Shown here piece after piece: positions 26,879 through 35,580 of a stretch of 64,000 bases of DNA. Source of the stretch: Vicinamibacterales bacterium (GTDB taxonomy: Bacteria; Acidobacteriota; Vicinamibacteria; Vicinamibacterales; UBA2999); the NCBI GenBank assembly GCA_041394705.1, contig JAWKHS010000020.1:1-64000 (forward strand), written 5' to 3'. The notes under the pieces were generated by a model. It was not told the origin of the DNA. It saw only the letters and a list, made by a program, of their open reading frames with translations, and searched no databases. The position numbers and the translations under genes were made by a program. Numbering within the stretch: position 1 is the first letter of the stretch; the number at the start of each line of letters is the position of its first letter.

Positions 26879-27719
26879 CGCGGAAGGCGGGCGAACGCTC
26901 CACGATCCAGACGAGCAGGGCCGTGAACGGTACGGCCGCGAGGAGGTCCACTGCGTAGTGCTCGCCGAGGCCGAGCGTGGAGGCGACCGTCAGCGCCACG
27001 AACGTCCATCCGGCCGTGCGCCAGCGCCAGTAGCGCGCCATCAGGAGTGCCCAGGTCAGGTGCAGGGACGGCATGCAGTTCGGGAAGGCGCCGGGGATGA
27101 ACAGCGCCTGCGGCGTGAGGGCGGGTTCGATCCACGGATACGACGGGAACGTGAAACGCGGGCCGGCGGCGGGCACGAGCCAGTAGCACGGAAAGCCGAG
27201 CGCCACCGACAGCATCAGGGTGGCGACGTACTGATTGGGACGCGGCGACATCAGGTACGCCACCGGCATCACCAGCGGGACCGCCACGTACGCCCAGTGG
27301 CACACCGCGCCCAGCAGGGGCCACGTCGCCACCAGCCGCCCGGCCGCGAAACCCGGCTGGCCGATCCAGGCATCCAGCGCATAGAGGTACTGGTCGAAGA
27401 GCGGCAGGCCGCGGGCGGACAGGAACTCCTGGCCCTGGATGAACGCGAGCGGCATCGTCAGGAGCAGCAGCTCCGGCATCGGCAGCCCCGGCGCGAGCAC
27501 GTCGGGCCACCGCAGGCGGACGACCGCCAGCAGCACCGCCCCCATCGCTCCCGCGCGCACGAACTGGGAGTCGTACAGCGAGAGCGAGGCGGCGACGCCG
27601 GCCAGCGCAACGCCCAGCATGACGAACGCCACGGGCCGTCCGGGGACGACGCCGATCGCCGTGCCGTCCGGCGGCCCCTCGCCGTTCACCGGCCGCCCCT
27701 CGCCGTTCACCGGCCGCAT
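26871..27719 (-). CDS. PAP2-family lipid phosphatase/transferase (inositolphosphotransferase-like)
   Basis: Membrane enzyme of 282 residues with about six helices. Two of the three phosphatase motifs are clear: MPSLHLTWA (PSxH) and GLGEHYAVDLLA (the His-x3-Asp motif). The tail resembles the bacterial Aur1/inositol-phosphorylceramide-synthase-like branch of PAP2. It overlaps the AGPS gene by 13 bases and is the third gene of the reductase-AGPS-PAP2 operon, so it could dephosphorylate alkyl-acyl-phosphatidate or transfer a head group. The first 15 residues contain a seven-residue tandem repeat (NGEGRPV) from a DNA duplication. Confidence 0.85.
   Translation of the reverse strand: MRPVNGEGRPVNGEGPPDGTAIGVVPGRPVAFVMLGVALAGVAASLSLYDSQFVRAGAMGAVLLAVVRLRWPDVLAPGLPMPELLLLTMPLAFIQGQEFLSARGLPLFDQYLYALDAWIGQPGFAAGRLVATWPLLGAVCHWAYVAVPLVMPVAYLMSPRPNQYVATLMLSVALGFPCYWLVPAAGPRFTFPSYPWIEPALTPQALFIPGAFPNCMPSLHLTWALLMARYWRWRTAGWTFVALTVASTLGLGEHYAVDLLAAVPFTALLVWIVERSPAFRVT
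27670..27711. repeat. 21-bp tandem repeat, two copies
   Basis: Copies at 27670-27690 and 27691-27711 differ by one base. The repeat spans the stop codon of the AGPS gene and the first codons of the PAP2 gene, keeps the PAP2 frame because 21 is divisible by three, and looks like a recent slippage duplication. Confidence 0.85.
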
Positions 27720-29443
27720 GCGCCGTTCGCGATGCCGAACACGTTGTCTGGATCCAGGGCGCGCTTCGCGGCCCGTATCGCGTCGAGGCCGGCAGCGGAG
27801 TGGACCTGCGGCAGGAAGCGCTGTCGCAGCTTCCCGACGCCGTGGTGGTGCGACAGCGATCCGCCGGCATCGAGGATCACCTGCCGGAGCCGGTGCTCGA
27901 TGTCCTGGAAGATCGCTCCAGGATCGCCCAACCCACGGACCGAGAACGCGAGTGTGAAGTAGACACAGACGCCGGTGTGGTAGGTCTGCGTGACCCGATA
28001 GGACAGGTACGGCGTGCCGCCGACGCCCCGCGCCCGGCACTCCCCCTCCAGCGCCTGCTCGACGGCCTGGCAGACGGGCAGCACCCGGTCCCACGGGACC
28101 GAGGTCTCGAACGACTCGGCGGCGATGCCGTACTGGCTGAAGAAGTCGCGCAGGTACGCGATGGCGAACGTCAGGGTGTAGCCGCCCCGGCCGTTCTCGG
28201 CGCCGCCCCAGATTCCGCCGTGGCGCGCGGCGATCCGGCGCAGCTCCCGCGCCTGCCGCGCCACCTCGTCGCGCCGCCCCTCCATCACGAGCGTGCACGC
28301 CGAGAGCACGGCCGGATCGAAGCCTTTCACGCCGACGAGCCACTGCCGCTGGAGGGCGTGCATCCAGGCGCGCAGCCCGGTGGCCGCGGGGCGCAACGCC
28401 TGGCCGAACCGGAACTCGCGGTTGTTCACCAGGCGGATGCTCGCCGGCAAGACGGCCGCCTCACGGACGGCCTTGAGATATTGCACGCCGTCGGCGAAGG
28501 CCGGGAAGACGACGGAGCTGTATTCGCACGCGTCAGGGAGCGGATGGACGGCAATCCTGGCCTTCGTGATGACGCCGAGGTTGCCCTCGCTGCCGAAGAG
28601 CAGCGACAGCGGCTGCATGCCGGTGGACGCCCGGGCCGGCCGCCTGGTCTCCACCACGCCGGACGGGGAGACGAGCGTGGCCTCGAGGACGATGTCCTCG
28701 ATGTTGCCGTAGCGGTTCTTCTTCATCCCGCTGGCGCTCGTCGCGATCCAACCGCCCAGGGTCGAGAACTCCAGGCTGTCCGGCGCGTGTCCGCAGGTGA
28801 GTCCGGCCGCGGCGAGGGCGGACTCGAGCGCCGCGCCGGTGATGCCCGCCTCCACCACGGCGCAGCCGTTGGCGGCGTCGAGCGACAGCACGCGGTCCAT
28901 CCGGCGCATGTCGATCGACACGATCGTCCGGGTTTCGCCGGGTGGGCACATCAGGGCGCCGCTCACGTTGGTGCCGCCGCCGTACGGCACCAGGCACGCG
29001 CCGTGCGCCCCGGCGGCCGCGACGAGCGCGCGGACGTCGCTCTCGGATTCCGGCTCCACCACGACGTCCACGACGCGCGGCAGCGCGCCGCCGTAGAGCA
29101 GACGGTCGATCTCGCCGATGGAGAGCTGGCCGTGGCTGCGCCTCAGACGGGCCTCGGCCGCCGTCGTCACGCGCGCATGCGGCAGGCCGCGCTCGAGCGC
29201 CCCCAGGAGCGCCGGATCGATCCGCGGCGGCGGGATCGCCGGCGCCACCTCCGGCAGCACGGCGGCGACGTCGAGCGGCACGCCGAGCGTCTGCTCGACG
29301 AAGGGGATGAGATACGGCAGCGGCTGCCCGCACAGGGGATAGCGCGAGCCCGTCATCCGGACCGCGCGAGCGCCGTCGAGTTCGAGCCGCGTGTCGGCGA
29401 AGCCCCAGCGGTGCGGGTGGCGCTCGTCGCCGGGCGCGCTCAC
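27707..29443 (-). CDS. Alkyl-dihydroxyacetonephosphate synthase (AGPS-like FAD enzyme)
   Basis: FAD-linked oxidase-fold protein of 578 residues that should exchange the acyl chain of acyl-DHAP for a fatty alcohol, creating the ether bond. The FAD-binding domain has VPYGGGTNVSGAL (about 152-164) and STLGGWIATSASGMKKNRYGN (split here: STLGGWIATSASG then MKKNRYGN, 228-247). The C-terminal SHHHGVGKLR motif is shared with eukaryotic and bacterial AGPS and is not found in ordinary D-lactate or glycolate oxidases. The N-terminal LPYLIPFVEQTLGVPL segment is also AGPS-like. The GTG start overlaps the upstream reductase TGA. It is flanked by a fatty-alcohol-forming reductase and a lipid phosphatase, which supports the call. 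Confidence 0.92.
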   Translation of the reverse strand: MSAPGDERHPHRWGFADTRLELDGARAVRMTGSRYPLCGQPLPYLIPFVEQTLGVPLDVAAVLPEVAPAIPPPRIDPALLGALERGLPHARVTTAAEARLRRSHGQLSIGEIDRLLYGGALPRVVDVVVEPESESDVRALVAAAGAHGACLVPYGGGTNVSGALMCPPGETRTIVSIDMRRMDRVLSLDAANGCAVVEAGITGAALESALAAAGLTCGHAPDSLEFSTLGGWIATSASGMKKNRYGNIEDIVLEATLVSPSGVVETRRPARASTGMQPLSLLFGSEGNLGVITKARIAVHPLPDACEYSSVVFPAFADGVQYLKAVREAAVLPASIRLVNNREFRFGQALRPAATGLRAWMHALQRQWLVGVKGFDPAVLSACTLVMEGRRDEVARQARELRRIAARHGGIWGGAENGRGGYTLTFAIAYLRDFFSQYGIAAESFETSVPWDRVLPVCQAVEQALEGECRARGVGGTPYLSYRVTQTYHTGVCVYFTLAFSVRGLGDPGAIFQDIEHRLRQVILDAGGSLSHHHGVGKLRQRFLPQVHSAAGLDAIRAAKRALDPDNVFGIANGACGR

Positions 29444-30951
29444 GGCGTCGCCGGACGGGCCGGATCGGCCTCGCCCAGCACGTGGCGCCGCAGCCCGGGA
29501 ATGTGCACGTCCTGGAGGTAGGAGCGCCAGTCGATCCGGCGCACGTCGAAGTCGAGCGCCGCCCGCTCGGACTCGTCGAGATCGTCCAGGAGGGCCTGGG
29601 TGTTCGCGGTGTCGAACACGCAGGGCGTGTTCATGTAGGTCTCGTAGAGGTCGGCGAGGTACAGCAGCCGCTTCGTGGTCGCGCCCCGGCCGTTCCCGGC
29701 GTAGCGCGCGCGGAACTCGTCGTAGGTCGGAAAGGTCAGGCGGGTGGGCGCAATGGGCTGGCCGCGCCGGTCGAACATGGGGTGCCGCACGAAGTAGTCG
29801 TACGTCACCTCGTGGATCTCGGTCCCGGTGAGGGGATTCTGGGCGCCGGATCCGACGGTGTAGTACGCGACGTCGCGCGTACCGGCCAGGCGCGGCAGGA
29901 GCGCCAGCAGCGCGTTGGCCACGAAGTCCACGGGCACCATGTCCAGGACCGCGCCGGCCGACAGCGGAAAGTCGGGCATGCGGCCGCGGCCGAACTCCAC
30001 CCACAGCGGATCGCCGACGTTCAGGTTCTCGAGCCACCCCGGCATGGGATCCCGCAGGCTGCTCTCGATGATCGTCGGCCGCAGGATGGCGGTCGGGACG
30101 TGGCCGCGGTGGTCGGCCAGCGCCATCTCCCCGAGCGACTTGGTGTAGCTGTAGACGTCGTGCCAGCCGAGGCGCCTGGCACGCGCCATCCCCTCGTCGA
30201 CCAGGCGCTGCCGGAGGGTGCGCGAATCCCACCCGCCGGCCGCGGCCGCGCGGTGGACGTCCGCCACGGCCTGCTGGATCGCGGGCACCTCCGCCGACGC
30301 CACGTTGGGCGCGAGGGGACCCTCCAGGAAGCGCCCGGTGCGGCGTCCCGCCACGAACGCCGTCGAGACGTGCACCAGCGCGGCCGCCTGGCAGTCCCGC
30401 GCGAACGTCGCGACGTGCTCGACGCTCAGGACGTTGTGGTCGAGGGCGCTGTCCAGCGGCTCGTCGAAGACGACCGACGCCGCGGCGTTGATCACGACGT
30501 GCACCCGCGAGGCGAGCGCCGCGTGATCCTCGTCGCTCAGGCCGAGCCGCGGCTGCGAGACGTCGCCGGCCACCGGCACGAGCGTGGCGCGGGCGCGGGC
30601 GGGCCAGTCGTCCCCCAAGGACCGCGCGAGCGAGTCGAACGCGGCGGACGGCACGACCTCGTGCTCGAACCGATTCGCGGCCGAGGCCGGGGACCCGTCC
30701 GTCTCCGGCCGCGGCCGGATCAGCAGGTAGACCCGCGCCACCTCGGGCGCGCAGCTCAGCAGCCGTCCGAGGACCACCTTGCCCAGGAAGCCAGTACCGC
30801 CCGTGAGCAGCACGGTCTTGCCCCGCAGGAAGGCACGGGTCGTCTGGGGCCGCGCGGAGCCGTTGATAGGCCCTGGCGCTGCCTGCGGCGGGACGTGGGC
30901 CGCGGCTGCGGCCTGGCCCTCTCCGGAGAAGACGTACCGGGCGGGAGGCAC
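29440..30951 (-). CDS. Fatty acyl-CoA/ACP reductase (fatty-alcohol forming)
   Basis: NAD(P)-dependent reductase of the male-sterility/FAR type, expected to make the fatty alcohol used by AGPS. Cofactor motif TGGTGFLGK (about 50-58), active-site YSYTK (Tyr-x3-Lys) in the middle, and a C-terminal sterile-like domain. The frame is open back to an ATG at 31110, which would add about 53 disordered residues. I prefer the GTG at 30951 (503 residues) because the 70 bases upstream match the promoter region of the second lipid operon, where the GTG start lies at the same distance. If the ATG is used, that conservation would be within coding DNA. A thioester reductase domain is an alternative name. Confidence 0.85.
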   Translation of the reverse strand: MPPARYVFSGEGQAAAAAHVPPQAAPGPINGSARPQTTRAFLRGKTVLLTGGTGFLGKVVLGRLLSCAPEVARVYLLIRPRPETDGSPASAANRFEHEVVPSAAFDSLARSLGDDWPARARATLVPVAGDVSQPRLGLSDEDHAALASRVHVVINAAASVVFDEPLDSALDHNVLSVEHVATFARDCQAAALVHVSTAFVAGRRTGRFLEGPLAPNVASAEVPAIQQAVADVHRAAAAGGWDSRTLRQRLVDEGMARARRLGWHDVYSYTKSLGEMALADHRGHVPTAILRPTIIESSLRDPMPGWLENLNVGDPLWVEFGRGRMPDFPLSAGAVLDMVPVDFVANALLALLPRLAGTRDVAYYTVGSGAQNPLTGTEIHEVTYDYFVRHPMFDRRGQPIAPTRLTFPTYDEFRARYAGNGRGATTKRLLYLADLYETYMNTPCVFDTANTQALLDDLDESERAALDFDVRRIDWRSYLQDVHIPGLRRHVLGEADPARPATP

Positions 30952-30980
30952 CTTCGGGAAGGTAAGGGGCCGCCCCGGGA

Positions 30981-31050
30981 CGACCAAGCGATCCAACGCG
31001 GTTTCGGCCCAACTGCCGCCGTCTGACGGCTCCTGTCGCGTCCTGTCGCC
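30981..31050. promoter_or_regulatory. Conserved regulatory element, copy A
   Basis: Aligned without gaps to 35581-35650, 54 of 70 bases are identical. It contains two direct ten-base repeats, tcctgtcgcg and tcctgtcgcc, spaced one helical turn apart, next to a shared tgacggctc block and a shared ccaagcgatcc block. It lies 30 bases before the reductase GTG and about 27 bases before the divergent PlsC ATG, so one protein bound here could control both directions. Confidence 0.65.
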
Positions 31051-31076
31051 TGCGGCATCTGGCAGTGTCTGGGGCG

Positions 31077-31877
31077 ATGCCGAAGGGTCTGCCGGAGCGG
31101 ATGGCGACACGCCGCGCCCACCAGGCGCCCGACTGGTGGCCCGACTGGCGGATGGCCGGGGGCCCCACGGCGGATCGGCCGGACCATCGCGGGGGCCGGC
31201 AGCGGGCCGTGGACGGCCTCGGCCCGCGGCTCCACCGCGCGTTCGAGCGATTCGCCCGCACGGTCTTTCGCCTGTGGGTCACGCTGGACGTCGAGGGCCG
31301 GGAGCACCTGCCGGCACGCCCGTTCCTGCTCTGCAGCAACCACGCGAGCCATCTGGACGGCGTGGCGCTGATGGTGGCCTCCGGCCTCCCGTTCGACGGG
31401 TTCCGGCTGCTGGCGGCGGCCGACTACTCCGCTCCCGGGTCTCCGGCCGGCCGGCTGACCCGCGCCGTGCTGCGGATCGTCCCGGTGGACCGCGAGGGAC
31501 ACGCCGCACGGCTGCGGCAGACGGTCAGCGAGTGCCGCGCGGTCGTGCAGGCCCGGGGCCGGCTGATTGCCTTTCCCGAGGGGACGCGGTCGTTGGACGG
31601 CACGCTGCTGCCCTTCAAGCGGGGCGCGGCCTTCCTGGCGGCCGAACTCGGCGTGCCCGTGGTGCCGGCGGCGATCGCCGGCACGCGGCAGGCGATGCCG
31701 AAGGGGCGCTGGATCCCGCGGCCGGGCCGCGTCCTCGTGCGCTTCGGACCTCCGATTCAGCCGGAGGAATGGGTGGGGACTCCAGGCACGAGGCACGGCC
31801 GTGCGTACGTCGCCCGCGAACTCGAGGGCCGGATCCGGTGCCTCTCGACGGGAATGGCAACGCCGCGGCGCCCCTGA
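31077..31877 (+). CDS. PlsC-type 1-acylglycerol-3-phosphate acyltransferase
   Basis: Acyltransferase of 266 residues. Motif I NHASHLD (NHx4D) and motif III FPEGTRS are intact; the block VVPAAIAGT is the usual fourth motif. It should acylate the sn-2 position of alkyl- or acyl-glycerol phosphate, or act on DHAP like GNPAT. The start is uncertain: GTG 31065, ATG 31077 and ATG 31101 are in frame, and the catalytic core begins about 60 residues later. It is transcribed away from the reductase-AGPS operon across element A. No strong membrane anchor is visible. Confidence 0.87.
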   Translation: MPKGLPERMATRRAHQAPDWWPDWRMAGGPTADRPDHRGGRQRAVDGLGPRLHRAFERFARTVFRLWVTLDVEGREHLPARPFLLCSNHASHLDGVALMVASGLPFDGFRLLAAADYSAPGSPAGRLTRAVLRIVPVDREGHAARLRQTVSECRAVVQARGRLIAFPEGTRSLDGTLLPFKRGAAFLAAELGVPVVPAAIAGTRQAMPKGRWIPRPGRVLVRFGPPIQPEEWVGTPGTRHGRAYVARELEGRIRCLSTGMATPRRP

Positions 31878-31906
31878 GTCCGGATGCCGTCGCCACCGGC
31901 CGTGTG

Positions 31907-32554
31907 CTACGCGCGGCTCCAGCGCACCACTTCGTGCGCCAGGCCGCGCCGGCGCACGTCGCGCAGGAAGCCGGGCGCGGGATTCACGAGCGTCACGAAG
32001 CGGGAGGCCTGGACGAGCGGCCAGTCCGCCACGTGGTCGGTGTACACGTGGGGCCGATCGCCCAGGAGCAGGCCCGCGCGCCGCAGGAGTTCGACCTTCC
32101 CCTCACCGTGGGCCGCCGGCGTGATCACGCCGCCGAACCGGGCGCCCACGCGGTCGTACGTGGTCGCGATCACGTCGGTGACGTCCACGCACCGTGCCAC
32201 CCGCGCGACCATGATCTCCGGGGCCGCCGAGGCCAGCACCACGCGGTGGCCGCTGGCGCGGTGCGCGGCAATCCTCGACACCGCGTCGGGGTAGAGCGCG
32301 GGGGCGATCGCGTCGCGCACGACACGCTCGGCGCAGGCCTGCACCTGCGCCACGTCCTTGCCGACGAGCAGGCCGTAGGCCCTCGCCATCAGGTCCGGGA
32401 ACGCCCGCCAGCCGACACGGTACAGCGCCTGCTGCACCGCCAGTGACAGCAGTTCCGAGCGGGGCACGAGGCCAGCGGCCGCCATCGCCCGGGCCAGGGC
32501 CGCCGTGCAGTTCGCGGCGGTCAGCGTGTGATCCACGTCGAAGACCACTACCAC
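31907..32554 (-). CDS. HAD-IB family phosphatase
   Basis: Haloacid-dehalogenase-type hydrolase of 215 residues. Motif I FDVDHTLT holds the nucleophile Asp, motif II is ASAAPEIM, and motif III-IV includes GEGKVELL and DHVADWPLV. HAD-IB enzymes next to PlsC genes are recurrent and may dephosphorylate lysophosphatidate- or phosphatidate-like intermediates; SerB-like activity is possible. The start is GTG at 32554 or 32548, overlapping the TAG of the metallophosphoesterase gene. Last gene of the five-gene minus-strand operon, ending convergently 29 bases from plsC. Confidence 0.85.
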   Translation of the reverse strand: MVVVFDVDHTLTAANCTAALARAMAAAGLVPRSELLSLAVQQALYRVGWRAFPDLMARAYGLLVGKDVAQVQACAERVVRDAIAPALYPDAVSRIAAHRASGHRVVLASAAPEIMVARVARCVDVTDVIATTYDRVGARFGGVITPAAHGEGKVELLRRAGLLLGDRPHVYTDHVADWPLVQASRFVTLVNPAPGFLRDVRRRGLAHEVVRWSRA

Positions 32555-33789
32555 CCGGCCGCTCCGTTCGTGCCGCTCGCCAGCAGCGGCGCGGGGGGGC
32601 GCCCTTCCGCTCCAGCCGGCGCGAGATCCAGCACCGCGATCTCGGCCGGCACGCCGACCCGGATCGGGAAGCCGTAGACGCCCGTGCCGCGATGGCTGTA
32701 GAGCCACGCGGCGCCCCGCGCGAAGAGACCTTGATCGTACAGGCCGAACAGGCGCAGGACGCTCACGCCGCGTCCCCGCCACCGGAGGCCCACCTGGCCG
32801 CCGTGCAGGTGCCCGGCCAGCATGATGCCGCCGAAGGCGCGCGGCGCCAGCCGGAACACCGCCGGCTGGTGACAGAGGACGATCGCGGGTCCGGCCGGAC
32901 CCGCCGCCTGACACAGGCGGGCCAGCGCCTTGCCGTACGCCTGCGGGGCGCCGGGGCCGCTCCGCCAGTCGAGGCCGGCGACGGCGATGCGCGCATGGCC
33001 GGCGCCCACCCACGTCACCTCGTCGCGCAGGACCGTCACGCCGCGGGCCCGCAGCGTGCGCGACAGCGCATCCGCCACCGGTACGTCGTGGTTGCCGAGG
33101 CACGCGAACACGCCGTCTGGCGCCTGCAGCCGCTCGACGAAGCGCAGGACCGGGTCCCAGTCGTGCAGCGTTCGAAGCGTGAGGAAGTCGCCGGTCAGGG
33201 CGATCAGGTCCGGGCGTTCCGACTGGACGGCCTCGACCAGCCACGAGAGCCGATCCTCGGAGAGATAGGGCCCCAGGTGCAGGTCCGACAGGTGCACGAC
33301 GCGGAGCGGACGGCCGAGCGCCCGGACCGACGCGTGGATCCGCGTCGTCACGGGCCGCCGGTGCGTCCACATCAGGCCGATCGCGGAGAACGCCAGTGCC
33401 CCCCACACGGCCAGCGCGTCAACGGCGGGTCCGTCCGGCAGCATCAGCACGCGGAACGGCCAGGCGGCCAGTTCCAGGAACAGCCAGGCCTGCGCGACGT
33501 GCACCACCGGCACGATCAGCCGGTCGCGCGCCGCCGGCGGGCGCGAGAAGGCGTAGGTCGCCAAGCGATGCGCCAGCACCCCCACCAGCGCGGCCAGGAG
33601 CGCCAGCCGCGCGGCGGTGGCCCGCGGCCCGTCGGCGAGCGAGCGCGAGATCCAGATCGCGCAGGCGCCTTGCACCGCGTACAGCGCCAGCAGCGCGAGC
33701 CCCGCCCGGATCGACCGGCGCGCGCCCACGAACGCCGCCGCGCCCAGCACCGCCGCAAGGGCGGCCGCCTCGAAGACCGGAGCGCTCAC
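32548..33789 (-). CDS. Membrane-anchored calcineurin-like metallophosphoesterase
   Basis: Protein of 413 residues. The N-terminal 145 residues carry about five membrane helices; the catalytic domain (about 165-400) has the motifs HLSDLHLGP, TGDFLTL, CLGNHDVP, LCHQPAVF and GHLHGGQ. This is the YkuE/UDP-2,3-diacylglucosamine-hydrolase-like branch, often active on phospholipid-linked phosphates. GTG start, one base after the CmpB-like gene ends; its own stop overlaps the HAD gene. Within this cluster a lipid phosphoesterase role is plausible but inferred. Confidence 0.88.
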   Translation of the reverse strand: MSAPVFEAAALAAVLGAAAFVGARRSIRAGLALLALYAVQGACAIWISRSLADGPRATAARLALLAALVGVLAHRLATYAFSRPPAARDRLIVPVVHVAQAWLFLELAAWPFRVLMLPDGPAVDALAVWGALAFSAIGLMWTHRRPVTTRIHASVRALGRPLRVVHLSDLHLGPYLSEDRLSWLVEAVQSERPDLIALTGDFLTLRTLHDWDPVLRFVERLQAPDGVFACLGNHDVPVADALSRTLRARGVTVLRDEVTWVGAGHARIAVAGLDWRSGPGAPQAYGKALARLCQAAGPAGPAIVLCHQPAVFRLAPRAFGGIMLAGHLHGGQVGLRWRGRGVSVLRLFGLYDQGLFARGAAWLYSHRGTGVYGFPIRVGVPAEIAVLDLAPAGAEGRPPAPLLASGTNGAAGW

Positions 33790-33790
33790 C

Positions 33791-34210
33791 TCAATACAGG
33801 TGTCCCGGCAACCCCAGCGCCGGCGCGATCGCCGGCAGCGCCCACCGGTACGCGAGGAGACCGAGGCCGCCCCAGAGGAAGAAGTGGAAGAGGTCGGTGT
33901 GCCCGTGCAGGTGGAAGTGCCGATCCGTGTAGTCCCACATCCTGGCGCCGCGCACGCGGAGGATCGCCGCACCGGCGACGTACTCGAACGCGCAGATGCC
34001 CACCGCGAACGTCAGGAACTGCAGCGGCCACCGCGCGGCGGCGACACCCTCCGGCATGGCCCAGAGTCCCAGGCTCGCCAGCCCGTACAGCGGCGAGAAC
34101 GGCACGGGGCGGATGGGGGCGAAGCGCTTGCGGCGCACGGATCGGAGCAGCGTGTCCACGCACCAGCCGAGCACCGAGGCGACCAGGAAGAAGAGGCACA
34201 GCCGCAGCAT
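33791..34210 (-). CDS. CmpB-like (putative ABC-transporter type IV) membrane protein
   Basis: Protein of 139 residues with about four membrane helices. The pattern GWCVDTLLRS, then RFAPIRPVPFSPLYGLASLG, then FEYVAGAAILRVRGARMWDYTD matches the small membrane family PF06541, where the Trp-Asp-Tyr near the end is conserved. The biochemical function of this family is unsettled. It lies between the desaturase and the metallophosphoesterase in one operon. Confidence 0.75.
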   Translation of the reverse strand: MLRLCLFFLVASVLGWCVDTLLRSVRRKRFAPIRPVPFSPLYGLASLGLWAMPEGVAAARWPLQFLTFAVGICAFEYVAGAAILRVRGARMWDYTDRHFHLHGHTDLFHFFLWGGLGLLAYRWALPAIAPALGLPGHLY

Positions 34211-34233
34211 GACAGCGCTTGCGACGCCCCGTG

Positions 34234-35190
34234 TCACGACGCCTCGGAGGGATGGGGAATCCGGCCCTTGTGCCCGGCCAGCTGCGCGAGGAGATCCGTG
34301 TTGAAGATCTCGGGCTGCAGGTCGGCGGGCACGAGGGCGCGCACGTCTCGGTGGTAGCGCGGCAGGTCGTACCACGGCACCGAGTAGTTGAGGTGGTGCT
34401 CGAAGTGGTAGATCGTCACGTTGAACATCGGCAGGAGCGCGCGCAGCGGGACGATCGAGCTGCGCGATCGCAGCAGCCGATCCGGATCGAACGCGATGTC
34501 GCCGCCGTGCTCCAGCGCCCCCTTGAGCTGGTTGAGCGCGGCCAGCACCTGCAGGCCGTAGGCGAGGGCCAGCGCCAGCATCCAGCCGCTGGTGGCGACG
34601 GCCGTGGTCAGCACCGCCGTCCAGATGCCCACGAAGGCGGCGAAGACCGGCAGGCTGCTGCCGCCGTACCCGGTCTGCCGACGCACGGTGAAGCGGTGCA
34701 CGAGCGCCGCGCCCGGGACGAGCAGCAGCAGGGCCAGCACCAGGGCGAGTGGCCGGCCGGTCTCCCGGTTGTAGGCCTGCGGATCGTCGTCCTCGATCGG
34801 ATGGACGTGGTGCGTCACGTGCCCTTCGGCCCAGTGGCGCTGGTAGTGCACGCCGAAGGGCAGGGCGCACGCCCAGCCCAGTGCGGTGTTCCAGCGCTTC
34901 CGGCGCCCGGCGTCCGCGGCCAGGATCATCATCCCGTGCGAGCCCTCGTGCACGGGGATGGCCAGGAGCGTGTAGTACAGCAGGCCGAACCCTGCGCCCG
35001 CCAGTGGCACGTACGTCCACGTCTCCACCACGCGTCCCAGCGCCACGAGCCCGGCGATGCCGAGCGCGACCAGGGCCACCGCGCCCAGGTTGATCGCGTT
35101 GTGACGCCACGGGGTCTTGTGCCGGTAGTGGTAGCGCATGCCGGCGCGGGCGGCCCGCGTCAGCCAGTCGTCCGCCGTCGCCGACGTCAT
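34234..35190 (-). CDS. Fatty acid desaturase family protein
   Basis: Di-iron membrane desaturase or hydroxylase of 318 residues. Three histidine boxes are present: HEGSH, HVTHH and HFEHH. About four membrane helices separate them. The usual PF00487 spacing is kept, so acyl chains of phospholipids or acyl-CoA are likely substrates; a plasmanyl desaturase of the CarF/TMEM189 type is less likely because the His pattern differs. The ATG overlaps the stop of the small upstream gene (ATGA). Its place in the ether-lipid region suggests it modifies the alkyl or acyl chain. Confidence 0.88.
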   Translation of the reverse strand: MTSATADDWLTRAARAGMRYHYRHKTPWRHNAINLGAVALVALGIAGLVALGRVVETWTYVPLAGAGFGLLYYTLLAIPVHEGSHGMMILAADAGRRKRWNTALGWACALPFGVHYQRHWAEGHVTHHVHPIEDDDPQAYNRETGRPLALVLALLLLVPGAALVHRFTVRRQTGYGGSSLPVFAAFVGIWTAVLTTAVATSGWMLALALAYGLQVLAALNQLKGALEHGGDIAFDPDRLLRSRSSIVPLRALLPMFNVTIYHFEHHLNYSVPWYDLPRYHRDVRALVPADLQPEIFNTDLLAQLAGHKGRIPHPSEAS

Positions 35191-35552
35191 GCCGTCCCCG
35201 CCGCCGGACCCAGGGGGCCCGCGTTCAGGAAGCTGCAGATGGCGTCGAGCAGGCCATCCTGCTGGAATTCGCTCAGGACGCCGGGGTTGACCACGGCCAG
35301 GGGCTCGAACGTGTCGCCAATGCGCCGCACGGTCAGTTCGAGGCCCGCGAGCGGGAAATGGCCCTTGTCGGCATCGTGCAAGGTGCCGGTCCCCAGCGTG
35401 AGCCGGCACGACGTCTCTGCGGCCATCGGCGGACCCTCTGGCCGGCAGGCGGTGACCGTCGCCTGGACGGCGAAGGGACCGGACCGGTCGTGATAGCTGA
35501 CCGCGAGCGGCACGACGATCGCTCGAGGGGTGGCGGGCTGGCACGGCTCCAC
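35187..35552 (-). CDS. Hypothetical protein, first gene of the desaturase operon
   Basis: Protein of 121 residues, GTG start, cytoplasmic, probably beta-rich in its middle (CRLTLGTGTLHDADKGHFPL, LELTVRRIG) with a short helix near the C-terminus. I do not recognise a family. It is translationally coupled to the desaturase and preceded by element B, so it is probably part of the lipid system. An internal ATG about 40 residues in could also be used. Confidence 0.6.
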   Translation of the reverse strand: MEPCQPATPRAIVVPLAVSYHDRSGPFAVQATVTACRPEGPPMAAETSCRLTLGTGTLHDADKGHFPLAGLELTVRRIGDTFEPLAVVNPGVLSEFQQDGLLDAICSFLNAGPLGPAAGTA

Positions 35553-35580
35553 GCTGGGACGGTAGGCCGCCGGTCCGACG

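Noticed and set aside
27670..27711. Start of a CRISPR or larger tandem array
   Set aside because: Only two adjacent copies without spacers, lying inside coding sequence.
30952..31110. N-terminal extension of the fatty acyl reductase from ATG 31110
   Set aside because: It would overlap the divergent PlsC start and code through the conserved element; residues are disordered and precede the cofactor-binding domain by 100 residues. Kept as an alternative only.
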